A stretch of 64,000 nt of DNA, taken from the NCBI GenBank assembly GCA_022605955.1, contig JAKCOZ010000003.1, positions 55,304,179 through 55,368,178 of the forward strand. Direction: 5' to 3'. The stretch's first letter is position 1. Each line of letters begins with the position of its first letter. Under the pieces are notes generated by a model that saw only the letters and a program-made list of their open reading frames with translations, did not search any database and was not told the origin of the DNA. This document shows, one piece after another, positions 45,890 to 57,989 of this stretch. The DNA is from Rallus limicola (lineage: Eukaryota > Chordata > Aves > Gruiformes > Rallidae). A program made the position numbers and the translations under genes.

Positions 45890-47040
45890 AAATGTTGAAA
45901 ATTATGCAGATGCTTTGATGTATTAATTTTTATACCAATGTGGATTATTATCTGCAAGTTCATAGCCACCATTAGTTGGCATAAGCACTGTACATGGTTT
46001 TTCCTCAGCCAGTCCACTAGAATGTGATGCAGCAACAAAGAGATTCCACTTCAGAGCATCAGCTAACTGGGTTTGTTAATAATTAATTTTGTATGTCATC
46101 ATTATTCATTGTAGACAGAGACATGCAAAACAAATGGGGAGGGGAAAACTGATCTCTTCTAGATCATCTCTAGCAGAATTACCTATAAACTGATCCAGAG
46201 TACTATGCTCATCTTTCATAAGAGAGCAGTTTGTCAAGTTCACTTATGGACTCAACAGAACAATGTGACTAGGCCTACAAAGCCCTGCAAGTTTATCAGC
46301 ATGGAAATAAAAGTTGGTAATCTTTATCCACGTCCCACCACTCTATTCTGGCTAGTAAAAGTGGAATTCAGTTTTCAAATACTTTGAGAAGGGACACTTA
46401 GCTTTTTTTTTTTTTCAATTAAACACAAGGTATTTAGCTTTTCTAGATACATTAGTATCAAATGAGCCAATATCTGGCATTGTATCTCATATCATATATG
46501 AAATATAATACCTTGTACTGTTTTGTGCATGTCACAGCACAGGTGCTAGAGACATACTTCATATAATAGTTTCCCTTGTGGTGATGGTACTGTGATGGGT
46601 TGACAGTAATTATTCAGATTAGATGATCCGCTATGTTATAGACTTCCTTCTACAGCACCATCAAATTCTAAGGTCCTGTACTTCTGTTCAACTCTGCTGG
46701 AGAAGAGAAATCTGAATACTGAGGAATTCAAATTCTCCCTTGTCTCAGCCCATATGTCCATGTAATACAGTGTTGGGGCCTGCAGTAATCTTGAGGCCTA
46801 TCCCATCTGCCTCTAGGAAAAGCTCAGGGGATAAAAGAAAAATATGCAAAGATTGGGTGCATGTGAATATACCAATAGACTCCACCTTTTTGCATAAGCC
46901 AGTGATAGCAAAGCAGCTCTTTTACCTACACTATGCCAAGAAATGGTTGCTTTGCAAACAGAGATAGTTGATGTTCTAAAATGTCTTTTTCAATTCATTT
47001 ACTACACAAAGAGTTTTCATTATATTGCAATTTTGCCTAG
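45890..47040. other. Unique sequence, no gene recognised
   Basis: AT-rich with a T-run at about 46404-46416. No gene or repeat end recognised. Confidence 0.4.
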
Positions 47041-47985
47041 ATGGATTCTGGTGGAGAAGGAGGGGCTGCAGAGATGGCTTCTGCAAGAAGCAGCTGTAGG
47101 CTCTCTGCAGGCCTCAGAGAGGAAACATGGGCCAATTCAAGGCCAGAGTCATTTATGACGAAGACTGAGCCAATTTGAAATAGCCACAGCACCTCTGTGG
47201 ATCACATTTAGGAGAAAAAAAAATTGCTAGCAGCTGCATTTTGTCACCAGAAAAGTGAATGAGACAATGTAAGGAGCTGTGCAGATACCAAGGCCGGTAA
47301 GGCAGGAGGAGGAGACGCCCCAGGTGCCGGAAAGAAAGATGCCCCTGCAGCCTGTGGAGAAACCCATGGTGGAGCAGGTGCCCCCCCGCAGCCCATGGAA
47401 AAGGCTGAGACCCCACCTGCAGCCCATGGAGAGGCCCCATGCTGGAGCAGGGGGACACATACAGAAGACACTGTGACCCACATTGGAGCAAACCCCTGAC
47501 AGCACTTGCAACCCATGGAGACAGAGACACAGATCACCACAAAAGAGCAAAAGAGCGATTCAGGCTGGAGCAGGTTTGCTGGGGGAAAGCTGGTGACCCC
47601 ATAGAGGACTGGGACTGAGAGACTGAGAGACACTGTGGTTTATGACTACACGCTGTAGAAGTGACCCATGCTGGGACAGCTGGTGAAGAGCTGAAACACT
47701 GTGGGAAAGGACTCATGTTGGAGAAGTTTGTTAAGGGGTGTGCCCCGTGGGTGGGACCCCACGGTGCAGCCTGGGGAAGGGTGTGTGGAATGAATGCCGC
47801 CCCCTCCTCGCCCCAGCCAAGAAGGAAACCAACTTGTGAGGAGCTGACTGAAACCCACGTTTTCCCTAGTCCCCGCATCTCACTGTGCCACAATGGCGGG
47901 GGAAGAAGGGAGAGAAATCATGACTAAAATGAAGTCTGCTGGGAAGGGAGAGGTTGTGGGGAAGTAGAGGTGTTTTAAGATGTGG
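47041..47985 (-). repeat. ERVL-like LTR, truncated
   Basis: The plus strand contains 'gagatggcttctgcaagaagcagc', 'ctctctgcaggcctcagagag', 'ggatcacatttaggagaaaaaaaa', repeated 'cctgcagcctgtggag'/'cagcccatggagagg' units and 'ggactgggactgagagactgagaga'. These follow the same order as the solo LTR at 17782-18930. It fades after 'aagaagggagagaaatcatgactaaaatgaagtctgctggg' near 47985, so the 5' LTR end (in minus orientation) is missing. No target duplication could be identified. Confidence 0.82.
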
Positions 47986-50900
47986 ATATGGAAAACACCT
48001 TATATGAAAGTGTGAACAGATACAGTTACTTGCATGCTTGCTTTTCAATCAGAGGGTTCAGCTACCTAATGCTTCCACTTTGAGAAACAGTAAAAATTAC
48101 TTGTGCTCCACATGCTCAAGGAATAGTAATAACAGTCAAATAGCTGCAAAAGAAATGGTGTGGCAAAACTTTTTTCTTTGACACAGGTGCACCATAGAGC
48201 CACAACCTCAGGAACATCTTAAGTTCAGATCAAGCAGAAAGGATCATGTTAAGCTTCAGTCCAAGAACTTAACAGTATCCCCAGTTTGAGCAGACAATCC
48301 TAGGATCCCAATGAAACCTGCGCTCATATGGACAACATAGGTTGAACATGCATATATCTTTCCTTGTAGGCCTCTCAGCTGTTGGATAAAGGATGAGACA
48401 GAGCGAGCCTAATGATCTAAGAATGATTTCTGGTAAGTGGAAAAGAGTCTCCAGGATGGCACAGGATTTTAAAGGATTCGGAGTACAGTATGTGCATGAA
48501 AGTGGGTGATCTTGGGTGCTCCTCTGCACCAAATGTCTAGTAGACGTGCAAGTCTAGCTGCAGGGGAATGCACTTAGTGGTTTAAGTCTAATCTCCACTG
48601 TGTTTTCCCATGTGTCTTAGGTCCAGTGTGGTTCCCAGGGGTAATGAGGGCACATCCATGATTGTCACAAGCACAGAGATTTTTTTAGTTAATGTAATCA
48701 GCAAACAGTTTCTGAATAGTATGGTGCTGCTAAAGCAAATGGAGAAAAATGTAATTGTGCTATGTTTCTGCTTCAGAAAAATTCTGAGACGCATGTTTAT
48801 TCTTATCAAGGACTGAAAGCCTGAACACAGAGTTTTATTTCTGCCCAAAAAAGCCCTAACACCTGCAGGCTGAGTGGAGTTCTACCAGCAATACTTTTTG
48901 ACTTAGCTCTGGTCCTTTCTTACCTATCCTGTCAAATCAAGAAAACTTTGCTCTGGTCAGGTACCAATGGTAGGTAAAAGTACAAACACTCTATGCATAT
49001 ACTTGAATAATTCAGTGAACAACTGAAGGCTGTGTAAGACTGCAGTCTAAACAAGACATACATAACCAGTGCCTAGCAATATGCCTGTAAAAGCCAACTC
49101 AGTTGTTGTTCTTTTAACTTTTGAAGTCACTCGTGCAGAGGAAGGAAGTGCTGATGCTGGCATCTCAGACACCTGCAGTCCATCCATCCAAAGCTAATTT
49201 AAAAATAGCCTTAACAGTGTTACAGTAGCTCCAATAAAGATAAACCTCTTGAAGTGTGTGCTGAAGTTAAGTAATTTTGTAAATTAACTTGCTTTATTTA
49301 TCTGGCATTGGTCCATGAGTATGGACATCCTCGCCTTTATTCCAGATCAGTTAAAGGCTGAATAACTTTAGTATAAAAGCCACAAACCCAATTTCTGACC
49401 ACTTTATTGTAGGTAGCCTTGTTAAACAGTTCTTGTGGAGCAAATTAAGAGACTGGGCTTGTATCTTTCAGCTATTTTTTTTTTCCTTCATGATTTTTGG
49501 GGGAACTTGTGACTGTGTGATTTCATTTGCTTTGTAGCAAAGTTTTGTTTTTAATTGGCTTTAATTAATAAAGAAATTAAACTATGTTATCAATTCCCCT
49601 ACTACTGTGCACCTGCAAAAGGAGTAATAATTTGTGATGATGAAGTTTCTCTATGATGGAGTAAGATAATGTCAAGAAATCAGAGGCAGTGGAGAAGTTT
49701 GTTAAGTTCCATGTGAAGGCTTGTGATCTTATTGGGTGTTTTTCGAATGACAAAAAGTCGCACCCATGGGTTGCTTTGGCTGCAGGACATAAAAACCCAT
49801 GAATTCAGCTATGCAGATTGCAAATAAAATTTACTTCCACTTTTCCCCATTACACTCACTCATGTGGGTATTTTCAAAAGCACAATCAATTGAGTGCTCA
49901 GTTTGACCAAAAATAAAAGGAAGTTCACTGGTCCATTTTTCTGCATTCAAAAGCATATATTTTTGTTAGTTTTGTGTCAAACATAAAACCACTACAGTTT
50001 CACGTATACTTTAGAATAATATTTTACAGGAATTGAGATAAATGCTGATGTCCTTATCCGTGCATTGGTGCCTATCAGTACTTGCTGAATAAAAGCTAAC
50101 CCACCAACTGTTCATGAGAAACAGATTTGACCATTTCAGTATTCCTAACATTTGCCTAACACTTTTCTGTTGGATTGAAAGTCAAGATTAGAAAAACATA
50201 GGCAATATGTGCCCACTGCACTTTGAGCAACAGGTCTGCATATTTGACATCTGACTGCAACCTGGTATTGACATATGCATTTCCTCTCCCTAAAGGACTG
50301 TTATATTTTTGAAATTTGCTCTCTGAAAACGTTTTTAGCTATTCATCTACTCAGGGGTGCTGGGCTGGAGTAAACTGCCTAATCTGGATGGAGGAGAAAG
50401 TGTCCCTAGAGACCTGTCTGGCCAAAAGAGCAAGGGTTGCATGCAATAATGTCCTTGTACTTCTGTAGCGCCCAGATGAGACAGGGTACAGAAGAGAAAA
50501 ATTACCATTTTGAAATAGCTTATTTACTAACAAAAAAATTGGAGATTATTGAAGTTTACTAGAACCCTCTTTTCCATATTCTTATTTAGGAATGAGACTG
50601 TGACCCATCTGCAGTGGAGCCCATGGCAGAGGAGAGGCAAGAAAGAGCTAGCAGTGCCCACTGCAGGTAGTGCATCAACAGCACCATACATCAACTAGGG
50701 TGTCCAGTAGTCTAAAGGAGACCTTAAGATTCACTTTTGTTTAGCAGAATTCTGAATTTGATGTGAAAAAAAGTTATTTTTAAAATTCCATACTGGCCCA
50801 GTGTATAAGTGACTACAGGGACACCTCCTATGTAGGTTCAGTTTGCTAAGAAGCTTTGTGGTCAGCACAACAGACTGGGCTCACCATCAGTCTGCTGACT

Positions 50901-50994
50901 GTCAAGACTGTGAATTGGACATACTCTGAAAAGTAGGATGCTCCTCCCACAGCCAACAGCTCAAAAGAGTTCATTACTTCAGACAGATAAATCA
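47986..50994. other. Unique AT-rich sequence, no gene recognised
   Basis: About 3 kb with small unsupported ORFs. No CR1 or LTR terminus was seen. Confidence 0.4.
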
Positions 50995-51090
50995 TCCAGA
51001 GAAGTTGTGGAAGTTCTGTCTTAGGACATGTTCAAAGTCAAGTTGGATGGGACTGATTCAATAGTATCAATTCTGTGATAATACTGGGAG
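50995..51090 (+). mobile_element. Degenerate CR1 3' remnant
   Basis: 'tccagagaagttgtggaagttctg', 'gacatgttcaaagtcaagttggatggga' and 'ctgtgata' follow the order of a plus-strand CR1 3' end but are strongly diverged. Confidence 0.65.
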
Positions 51091-51164
51091 TCTGAAGATA
51101 AGTATATGGAAAGAAAACAGCATATAGAAAAAGATTCAGGGATGTTCTATGGTTCTGTGACTTT

Positions 51165-52250
51165 CACAGAATCACAGAACCACAGAACATAGGAGTTGCA
51201 AGGGGCCTGGAAAAAGCAGGATCACCTAGATTAGGTCACAGAAGAACATGTCCAGGTGAGTTTTGAATGTCTTCAGAGAAGGAGACTCTACAACTTCACT
51301 GGGCAGTCCAGGGCTCCTTCACCCTCACAATAAAGAAGTTTTTTCTTACATTCACATGAAACCTTCTATACTCCAGCTTGCACCCAGTGCCCTTGTCCTC
51401 TCATTGGACATCACTGAGAAGAGTCTGGCTTGGTCCCCTGGATCCTGACACTCACCCTCTACATATTTATAGACATGGATGAAGTCACCCCTCAGTCCCC
51501 ACTTCTCCAGGCTAAAGAGACCCAGCTCCCTCATCCTGTCCTCATAAGGAAGGTGTTCCACTCCCTTCATCATCTTGGTGGTCCTGTGCTGGACTCTTTC
51601 AAGGAGTTCTGTGTCCTTCTTGAACTGAGGGGCCCAGAACTGGACACAGTATTCCAGATCCGGTCTCACCAGGGCAGAGTAGAGAGGAGGAGAGCCTCTG
51701 TCAGCCTACTAACTACACCCCTTGTAATGCACCCCATCATGCCATTGGCCTTCTTGGCCATAAGGGCACAGTGCTGGCTCATGGTCATCCTGCTGTCCAC
51801 CAGGACGCCCAAGTCCCCTTTCCTTATGCTACTCTCCATCAGATCTGTCCCCAACCTATGCTGGTACCTGGGGTTGCTCTTCCCCAGATGCAAGGCTCTA
51901 CACTTGCCCTTGTTAAATCTCATTAAACTTCTCCCTGCCCAGCTCTCCTGCCTGTTCAGATCTCATTGAATGGCAGCACAGCCTTCAGGTGTGTCAGCCA
52001 CCCTCCCCCCTCCCCAGTTTTGTGTCATCAGCAAACGTTCTGACTGTACACTCTATTCCCTCATCCAGGTCATCAGTGCATATATTGAATATCACAGGTC
52101 CCAGTACCGACCCCTGAGGGACCCCAGTAGATCCAGGCCTCCAGCCAGACTCTGTCGCATTGATCAAAACTTGCTGGCTTCTTCCCTTCAACCAGCTCTC
52201 AGTCCACCTCACTACTCGACTGTCCAGACCACAAGGATGCTGTGGGGGAC
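51165..52250 (-). mobile_element. CR1 LINE, near-identical inverted partner of 37035-38122
   Basis: The plus strand starts with the CR1 tail (TCACAGAATCACAGAACCACAG), then reads as the complement of the CR1 at 37035-38122. An 85-residue minus-strand frame (51923-51666, starting MRFNKGKCRALHLGKSNP) is identical to that of the 37-kb copy. The RT part (52212-51994) carries [19 protein letters not shown] and FADDTKLG. This copy retains the 3' end that the other lost. It is 5'-truncated at about 52250. Confidence 0.93.
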
Positions 52251-53519
52251 AGTTTCATCTGTGACAAGTGTCAGCATGGGCCACGAAGGAAGAGTTTCAA
52301 AGCTGCCGTAACCACGCATTTGATAGGACACTAACTGGCCTGTGTTTGGAGTCTGTTAGCTATACACAGGCACTAAGGTACACACTGCTCTGAGGCTTCC
52401 TGATTGGGCAGGAAAAGCTTGCAAGAGACACAGAGGCAAGAGTAGATGGGCATGTGATCAGGAGGCACTGAGAATAGTGTAGCAGGTTCTCTACAGTCAG
52501 TCCCTGCCTGCCAGTCTTGACATCCAAGAGAGATGGGCTGTGGGATCACTTCCTGTAGTCAGACCAGAAATACTAATCAGCTTCTTGTTTCACAGTCTAC
52601 AGAGTGACTGGTTCTTCTTCTGTTTCAAATTACAGCAAAAGAAGATAAACAAAAGCAAGGAGTATTTTTATTCTATCTGAAACAAGACAAACAATTGCCA
52701 GTCAGCAGATGAGGTATCTTGTGTTTACCTCAAGTTCTTACTGTGATGTCTTCAAATATCTGCAGATGATGAAGACTGGCAGCTCTGGATGATTACTGGA
52801 AAATTGTTTTCAGGAAGAGCTATTCTTAGCATGCTTTATTTTAAAAGACATGTACAATGATACTACTCAATTTACAGATAGCTGTGTTAGTGAAGATGAC
52901 GTGCAAAGTATATATAGATGACCAAATTCAGCTGTACTAAAAGATATTCGACATTGCTTTGCTTTAACCAATTTCTATTAATTGCAGTAAATTGGAGTAC
53001 AAAGCAATTATGAGATTAAAATGAATACATTTAATGCTAGACGAGGTAACAGACGTTGTGGTATAATAAAAGGGTTTTTTTAAAAGTCAGCTCTAATGTG
53101 GACTATGTGACACATGTAATACATGCTGAATCCAGTTTCTGACCTTTAGCCAACACTCTAGAAAACTGTAAATTGTTTGGAATATGATGGTACTTGTAGG
53201 CTGCCAAGAAGCAGCAAATTTGCAAACTAAAATACTCAGGTCATTCAATCAGGGGAAATCTGGGAGAAAAGTAGAAATTAGTAACAAAAGAATATGGTAA
53301 AATATTTTCAGACTTTTAAGTGCAGTATATTCAGTTACAGTATGAGTGGTTTTCATGCCCAGAGTGAAAAATTAAATATGAACTTTAAGATATTTTTCAA
53401 TTTATAACTACACAAAGAAAAAACTGAAAAGAAACCCCCTCAAAAATAGCAAAGTGCATCCAAGTATTTTTGGGGAAAAAAGGATATTTGTATGATTAGA
53501 TAATCTACTGTAAAGAACT
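52251..53519. other. Unique AT-rich sequence, no gene recognised
   Basis: No coding or transposon signature recognised between two CR1-derived regions. Confidence 0.4.
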
Positions 53520-54330
53520 TTGGGTTTGTCTAGTTTGGAGACAGGGAGGCTGAGAGATAACCCCATAGCTCTCTGCAGCTTTCTGAGAAAGGGAAGAGAG
53601 AGGGAAGTGTTGGGCTCTATTCATTCAAGGTAAAAAGGGAGACTCTACCACTCTTGGAAGAAGGGGCAGACAAAACAAGAAGAATAGAAGGATCTAGATA
53701 GCTCATGCAGTGATACATTTAGAAAGGAAAATGCCCAGCTGAACTCAGTCTGACCACTGTTGTAAGGGATAACAGAAAGTGTTTTTATTAATACATTCAA
53801 ATCAAAAAGAGAGATAAGGAGAATCTCCATCGCTTTCTGGATGCACAGGGGAACATGACCACCAAAAATGAGGAAAAGGCAGAAATATTTAACACCTTTG
53901 CCTCAGCCTTTACTAGTTGTCCCTAGGGCATGCATCCTCTTGATGGAAGGCAGGGATGAAGAGCAGAATAAACCCCCTGTAATCTTGGAGGAAGCCCATC
54001 ATTCTCTGGTTCCTCCTTCTAGCCCTTCTTATAGATGGGCATCACATTGGCTCCAGGGAATGATGGGCTTGTCAGTCTGACCTTGGTACTGGGGAAGATC
54101 AAGAAGCAGTTTGCAAGCATACTCACTAGCAAAGTGTAGGAGAACCAGGGAATCAGGTTCAGCAAGCATGGGTTTATAAAGGCAGGTCCTGCTTGACCAA
54201 CCTGATCTCTTTCTATGTTCAGGTCATGTGCTTAGTGGATGAAGGAAAGGCTGTCAATGTTATCTACCTGAACTTCAGCAAAGCAGGAGGCCAAAGCTCA
54301 CATAGAGTTGAAACTGACTAGTGTTGCCTG
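53520..54330 (+). mobile_element. Degenerate CR1 pieces
   Basis: At 53525-53640, 'gtttggagacagggaggctgagagataacccc' resembles the CR1 'agcctggagaagaggaggctgaggggagacc' block. At 53855-54300, a plus frame gives TKNEEKAEIFNTFASAFTS, then 'tcagtctgaccttggtactggggaagatc', 'cctgcttgaccaacctgatctctttctatg' and 'tggatgaaggaaaggctgtcaatgttatctacctgaacttcagcaaagc' in CR1 order. Large internal deletions and stops are present. The low order suggests two or more fragments. Confidence 0.78.
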
Positions 54331-54572
54331 TTGCCTGGTCAGTTTGTAAAGCATGTCAATAGCAAGAAAAAGGAAACTCAAGACTGGTACTCATTCAAGG
54401 TGGCCACCTGGCAAAATCAGGGTAAGGAATAAGCAGAAGCATTCGGGGCTCTTTTGGCTTCAGATTTTCATAGTACTAACAGACCTTCGCTGCCTTATCC
54501 TCTAAGTCAGAGGACCATACCTGTGAGAGCTGTGACTTTCCTTTTGTGGACACTGAACCTGCAAGGAGCTGT

Positions 54573-56225
54573 TCACAGAATCACAGAATCACAGAATCAC
54601 AGAATTATCAAGGTTGGAAAAGACCTAAAAGATCATCCAGTCCAACCATTCACCTATTACTACTAGCTCCCACTAAACCATGTCCCTCAATACAACATCT
54701 AGTCTTTCCTTGAACACCCCCAGGGTTGGTGACTCCACCACCTCCCTAGGCAGTGCATTCCAGTGCCTGACTACCCTTTCCGAGTAGTAGTTCTTCCTGA
54801 TGTCCAGCCTGAATCTCCCCTGGCGCAGCTTGACACCATTCCCTCTAGTTCTATCACTGTCTACACGGGAGAAGAGGCCGACCCCTAGCTCACCACAACC
54901 TCCCTTCAGGAAGTTATAAGGTCTCCCCTGAGCCTCCTCTTCTCCAGGCTGAACAATCCCAGCTCCCTCAGCCGCTCCTCGTAAGGCCTGTGTTCCAGAC
55001 CCCTCACCAGCTTAGTAGCCCTCCTCTGAACGCGTTCCAGGGCCTCAATGTCTTTCCTGTAGTGAGGGGCCCAAAACTGAACACAGTACTCGAGATGCGG
55101 CCTCACAAGTGCTGAGTACAGGGGGACAATTACCTCCCTGTTCCTACTAGTAACATTATTTTTGATGCAAGCCAGGACGCCGTTGGCCTTCTTGGCCACC
55201 CGCGCACACTGTCGGCTCATGTTCAGCCGTGCATCAATCAGTACCCCCAGGTCCATTTCCTCCACACAGTCTTCCAGCCACTCCGCCCCAAGCCTATAGC
55301 GCTGCCTGGGGTTGTTGTGGCCAAAGTGCAGGACTCGGCACTTGCTCTTGTTGAACCTCATGCCATTTGCTTCAGCCCAGCTCTCCAGCCTGTCCAGATC
55401 CCTCTGTAGGGCCTCACTACCCCCAGGCAGATCCACACTCCCAGCCAATTTAGTGTCATCTGCAAACTTACTGAGGGTGCACTCAATGCCCTCATCTAGG
55501 TCATCAATAAAGATGTTGAAGAGGACAGGCCCCAGCACCGAGCCCTGGGGAACACCACTTGTGACCGGTCGCCAGCTGGATTTAACTCCATTTACTACCA
55601 CTCTCTGAGCCCGGCCCTCCAGCCAGCTCCTTACCCAGCCGAGGGTGTACCCATCCAAGCCACAGGCTGCCAGCTTCTGCAGGAGAATACCGTGGGAGAC
55701 AGTGTCAAAGGCTTTGCTGAAGTCTAGGTAGACCACATCAACAGCCTTTCCCTCATCCAGCAGATTGGTCACTAGGTCATAGAAGGAGATCAGGTTGGTC
55801 AAACAGGACCTGCCCTTCATGAACCCATGCTGGCTAGGCCTGATCCCCCGGCCATCCCGCACATGCTGCATGATCTCCCTCAAGACTATCTGTTCCATAA
55901 CCTTCCCTGGAACCAAGGTCAGGCTAACAGGCCTGTAGTTCCCCGGATCCTCCTTACAACCTTTCTTGTAAATGGGAGTCACATTGGCGAGCCTCCAGTC
56001 TTCCGGGACCTCACCAGTCAACAAGGAGAGCTGATAGATAATGGAAAGCGGCTCGGCTACCACCTCTGCCAGTTCCCTCAGCACTCTCGGGTGGATCTCA
56101 TCCGGCCCCATGGACTTGTGGCAGTCCAGTTTGAGTAGGAAGTCTCTGACCGTCTCTTCCAGAATCACAGGGGAGTTAGCATGCTCCCCCAGTTCTGTCA
56201 CTGGCATGCTCCTAGGTGCCTGGGG
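54573..56225 (-). mobile_element. CR1 LINE with long reverse-transcriptase ORF
   Basis: The element begins on the plus strand with about four CACAGAAT tail repeats (54573-54605), then 'caaggttggaaaagacctaaaagatcatc'. The minus-strand ORF at 56207-54906 (433 aa) is an uninterrupted CR1 ORF2 segment. It has [29 protein letters not shown] (residues about 89-97), catalytic LDFSKAFD (161-168), [10 protein letters not shown] (218-227) and catalytic FADD (248-251), then the conserved C-terminal region to [17 protein letters not shown] short deletion just after this causes the stop. The endonuclease is absent (5' truncation near 56225). The intact frame and retained CpGs make it one of the youngest copies here. 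Confidence 0.95.
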
Positions 56226-56968
56226 CCCGGTGGGACTTTTCTGAGAACAGCAGGGATGGAAGGCACATCTTGTGAGGAGCGATTAAGAACTCTTGTATTG
56301 CAGAACCCAGAGCTTCTAAGAACTCTTAGTTTGAGACAGGGAGGCTGAGGGTTCTTGAGCACACTCACTAGGCATGTGCAGGAGAAGAACCAGGGGATCG
56401 GGCCCAGCCACCTTTGGTTCAGAAAAGGCATGTCACTATGGTGCACCTGTAACTGCCTTCTGACATCACAATGGAAGGCCTCAGTGCTCTTTATTAGCCC
56501 CCACCTCTGTCCCAGCTGGTGAAGATCCTGGGCTTGAGCTTGGGTCCCAGCTTTGAGGAGTGCAGCAGCTCTGGGTGCTGAGCTCAGGCTGCCCCTTCTT
56601 GTGCTCCCCACTGCCCACCTCTGGGGTCCCAGGGGTCCTACTCAGCGGCTGTCCCAGGGACACGGGCCCCGCTGAAGACTCCCAGCGAGTTCATCTCTGT
56701 GCTCTGAACTCCTCATCCTTCAGGTACTGCCTGCTAGCTCAAACCATGCTGGTCATCAGGCAGCTGGGGTGGGGGTCAGGGGCTGGAAAGGAGTGTGTCT
56801 GAGGGAGCTGCGGGGACAGGAGCGGAGGGCAGCCCATGGGTCTGGCTGCTGCACAGGGCTGCTGGTGCAGCTGCTGCTTTTCATGACTCTGGAGGACCCT
56901 TTGAGAGGCCCTTCCCTCCCCTCTCCCACCGTGTGCTTGGATTTTCTCAGCTTTTCTCTTCCTAGCAT
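56226..56968. other. GC-rich sequence upstream of the RING ORF, with a small CR1 piece
   Basis: At about 56335-56430 the plus strand resembles CR1 ('gagacagggaggctgaggg', then 'cactcactaggcatgtgcaggagaagaaccaggggatcgggcccagcca', which matches a CR1 5' region block also seen at 54.12 kb). The rest is GC-rich with possible 5' untranslated or promoter sequence for the RING ORF. No TATA box or start site can be fixed. Confidence 0.5.
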
Positions 56969-57505
56969 GTGGAAAGCTCAGGCACATTGCACATCTGCCT
57001 TTGCAGTACATGGCGTTTGCTGCCGAGGAAGCTCTGGAGGAGAGCAGCTCCGTATGGGAGCCAGCCACCCCAGGCAGACAGCTTGGAGGCATCACAGAAT
57101 AATCTATGCCCCATCTGCCTGGGAGAACTCAACAATGTAGCTTGTGTTGCGTTGTGCTTCCATGGCTTCTGCTTTGGCTGCATCCAGCGGTGGGCCGCAA
57201 CAAGAGTGGTATGCCCACTCTGCAGGAGGCCTTTTGATCACATCCTGCGGGTGCAGCCAGTGGATGAAGAGGAGGCAGAGGACAGAGACGGCTCTCCTAC
57301 CAGCCACCAGATGAATGTGGCCAGGGAGAGATCCCAGGGCAGATCCCCACAGCAGCACTACGTCCTGTCCAGGCACACTGTTGGCAACAGGACCCCAGCT
57401 CCATGGAGGTGGACTGTGAGGGCTGTCCAAGCATCAAGGGAGCACAGAGCTCCAGTGCCAGCACACACCACCTCCCAGCAGGCTCCTATACCCATCATTT
57501 TCTAG
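56969..57505 (+). CDS. TOPORS-like RING-finger protein (short, possibly decayed)
   Basis: An ORF of 178 aa contains a complete C3HC4 RING: C47, C50, C63, H65, C68, C71, C82 and C85. The frame is NLCPICLGELNN...CFHGFCFGCIQRW...VCPLCRRPF. The words CPIC, FCFxCIQxW and CPLCxxPFDxI are those of TOPORS, an E3 ubiquitin/SUMO ligase. TOPORS-like short genes are multi-copy in birds, as I recall. An acidic stretch (EEEAED) follows the RING, then a basic Ser/Gln-rich tail. The protein is far shorter than TOPORS (about 1000 aa). The start is uncertain: another frame begins ATG at 57010 (MAFAAEEALEESSSVW) and looks protein-like up to a stop just before the RING, so a 1-nt frameshift or an unseen intron may separate the true N-terminus. 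AATAAA follows at 57624-57629. It could be a gene, a retrocopy or a pseudogene. Confidence 0.6.
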   Translation: MESSGTLHICLCSTWRLLPRKLWRRAAPYGSQPPQADSLEASQNNLCPICLGELNNVACVALCFHGFCFGCIQRWAATRVVCPLCRRPFDHILRVQPVDEEEAEDRDGSPTSHQMNVARERSQGRSPQQHYVLSRHTVGNRTPAPWRWTVRAVQASREHRAPVPAHTTSQQAPIPIIF

Positions 57506-57623
57506 ATCTAAACCCCACTGGGCACAGGGGAGCACGTGGTCAGCATCAGGGATGGAGCCCCTGTGCATATTGGCATGCTGGCACTGCCACCCCTGCACAT
57601 CCATCTCTCCTTCCAGAGAGTCC

Positions 57624-57629
57624 AATAAA
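57624..57629 (+). terminator. AATAAA after the RING ORF
   Basis: Canonical polyadenylation hexamer (TCCAATAAACAC) about 120 nt after the RING ORF stop. A second AATAAA occurs at 57921-57926. Either could serve as the 3' end of a transcript. Use is not shown. Confidence 0.5.
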
Positions 57630-57989
57630 CACACAGTTGCTTTTCATGGGGTGTTTTTTCAAATACAAACAAGAGCCTGTCTGTTGCAGGGAATTCTCTC
57701 CAATGTGGTCTCCACAGTGTAGGAAATCCAGAGGGGAGAATTTTCTGGAGTGCACAGCGATTTTACTTGGCTGTGAGAACTGCCAGGCTGGTTCCCAAAG
57801 CCCCCTCCAGGCAAATGAACCCCCTTTGTTGAGTCACTTGCCTGGGCTTGATCCCTGTCAAGGAAGCAAAGCTCCAGATGTGGGGAAGTGGGTAGGAAGC
57901 CAGCATGGTACTGCCACGCAAATAAAGCAGCTTGGTGTCACAGACCAAAGCTGTGGAGTTTTGGCTTTCAGGAGATGAACTGGTGAAAC

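Noticed and set aside
57403..57978. 191-aa plus ORF after the RING domain
   Set aside because: It overlaps the end of the RING ORF in another frame, spans the AATAAA signal and has no recognisable motif.
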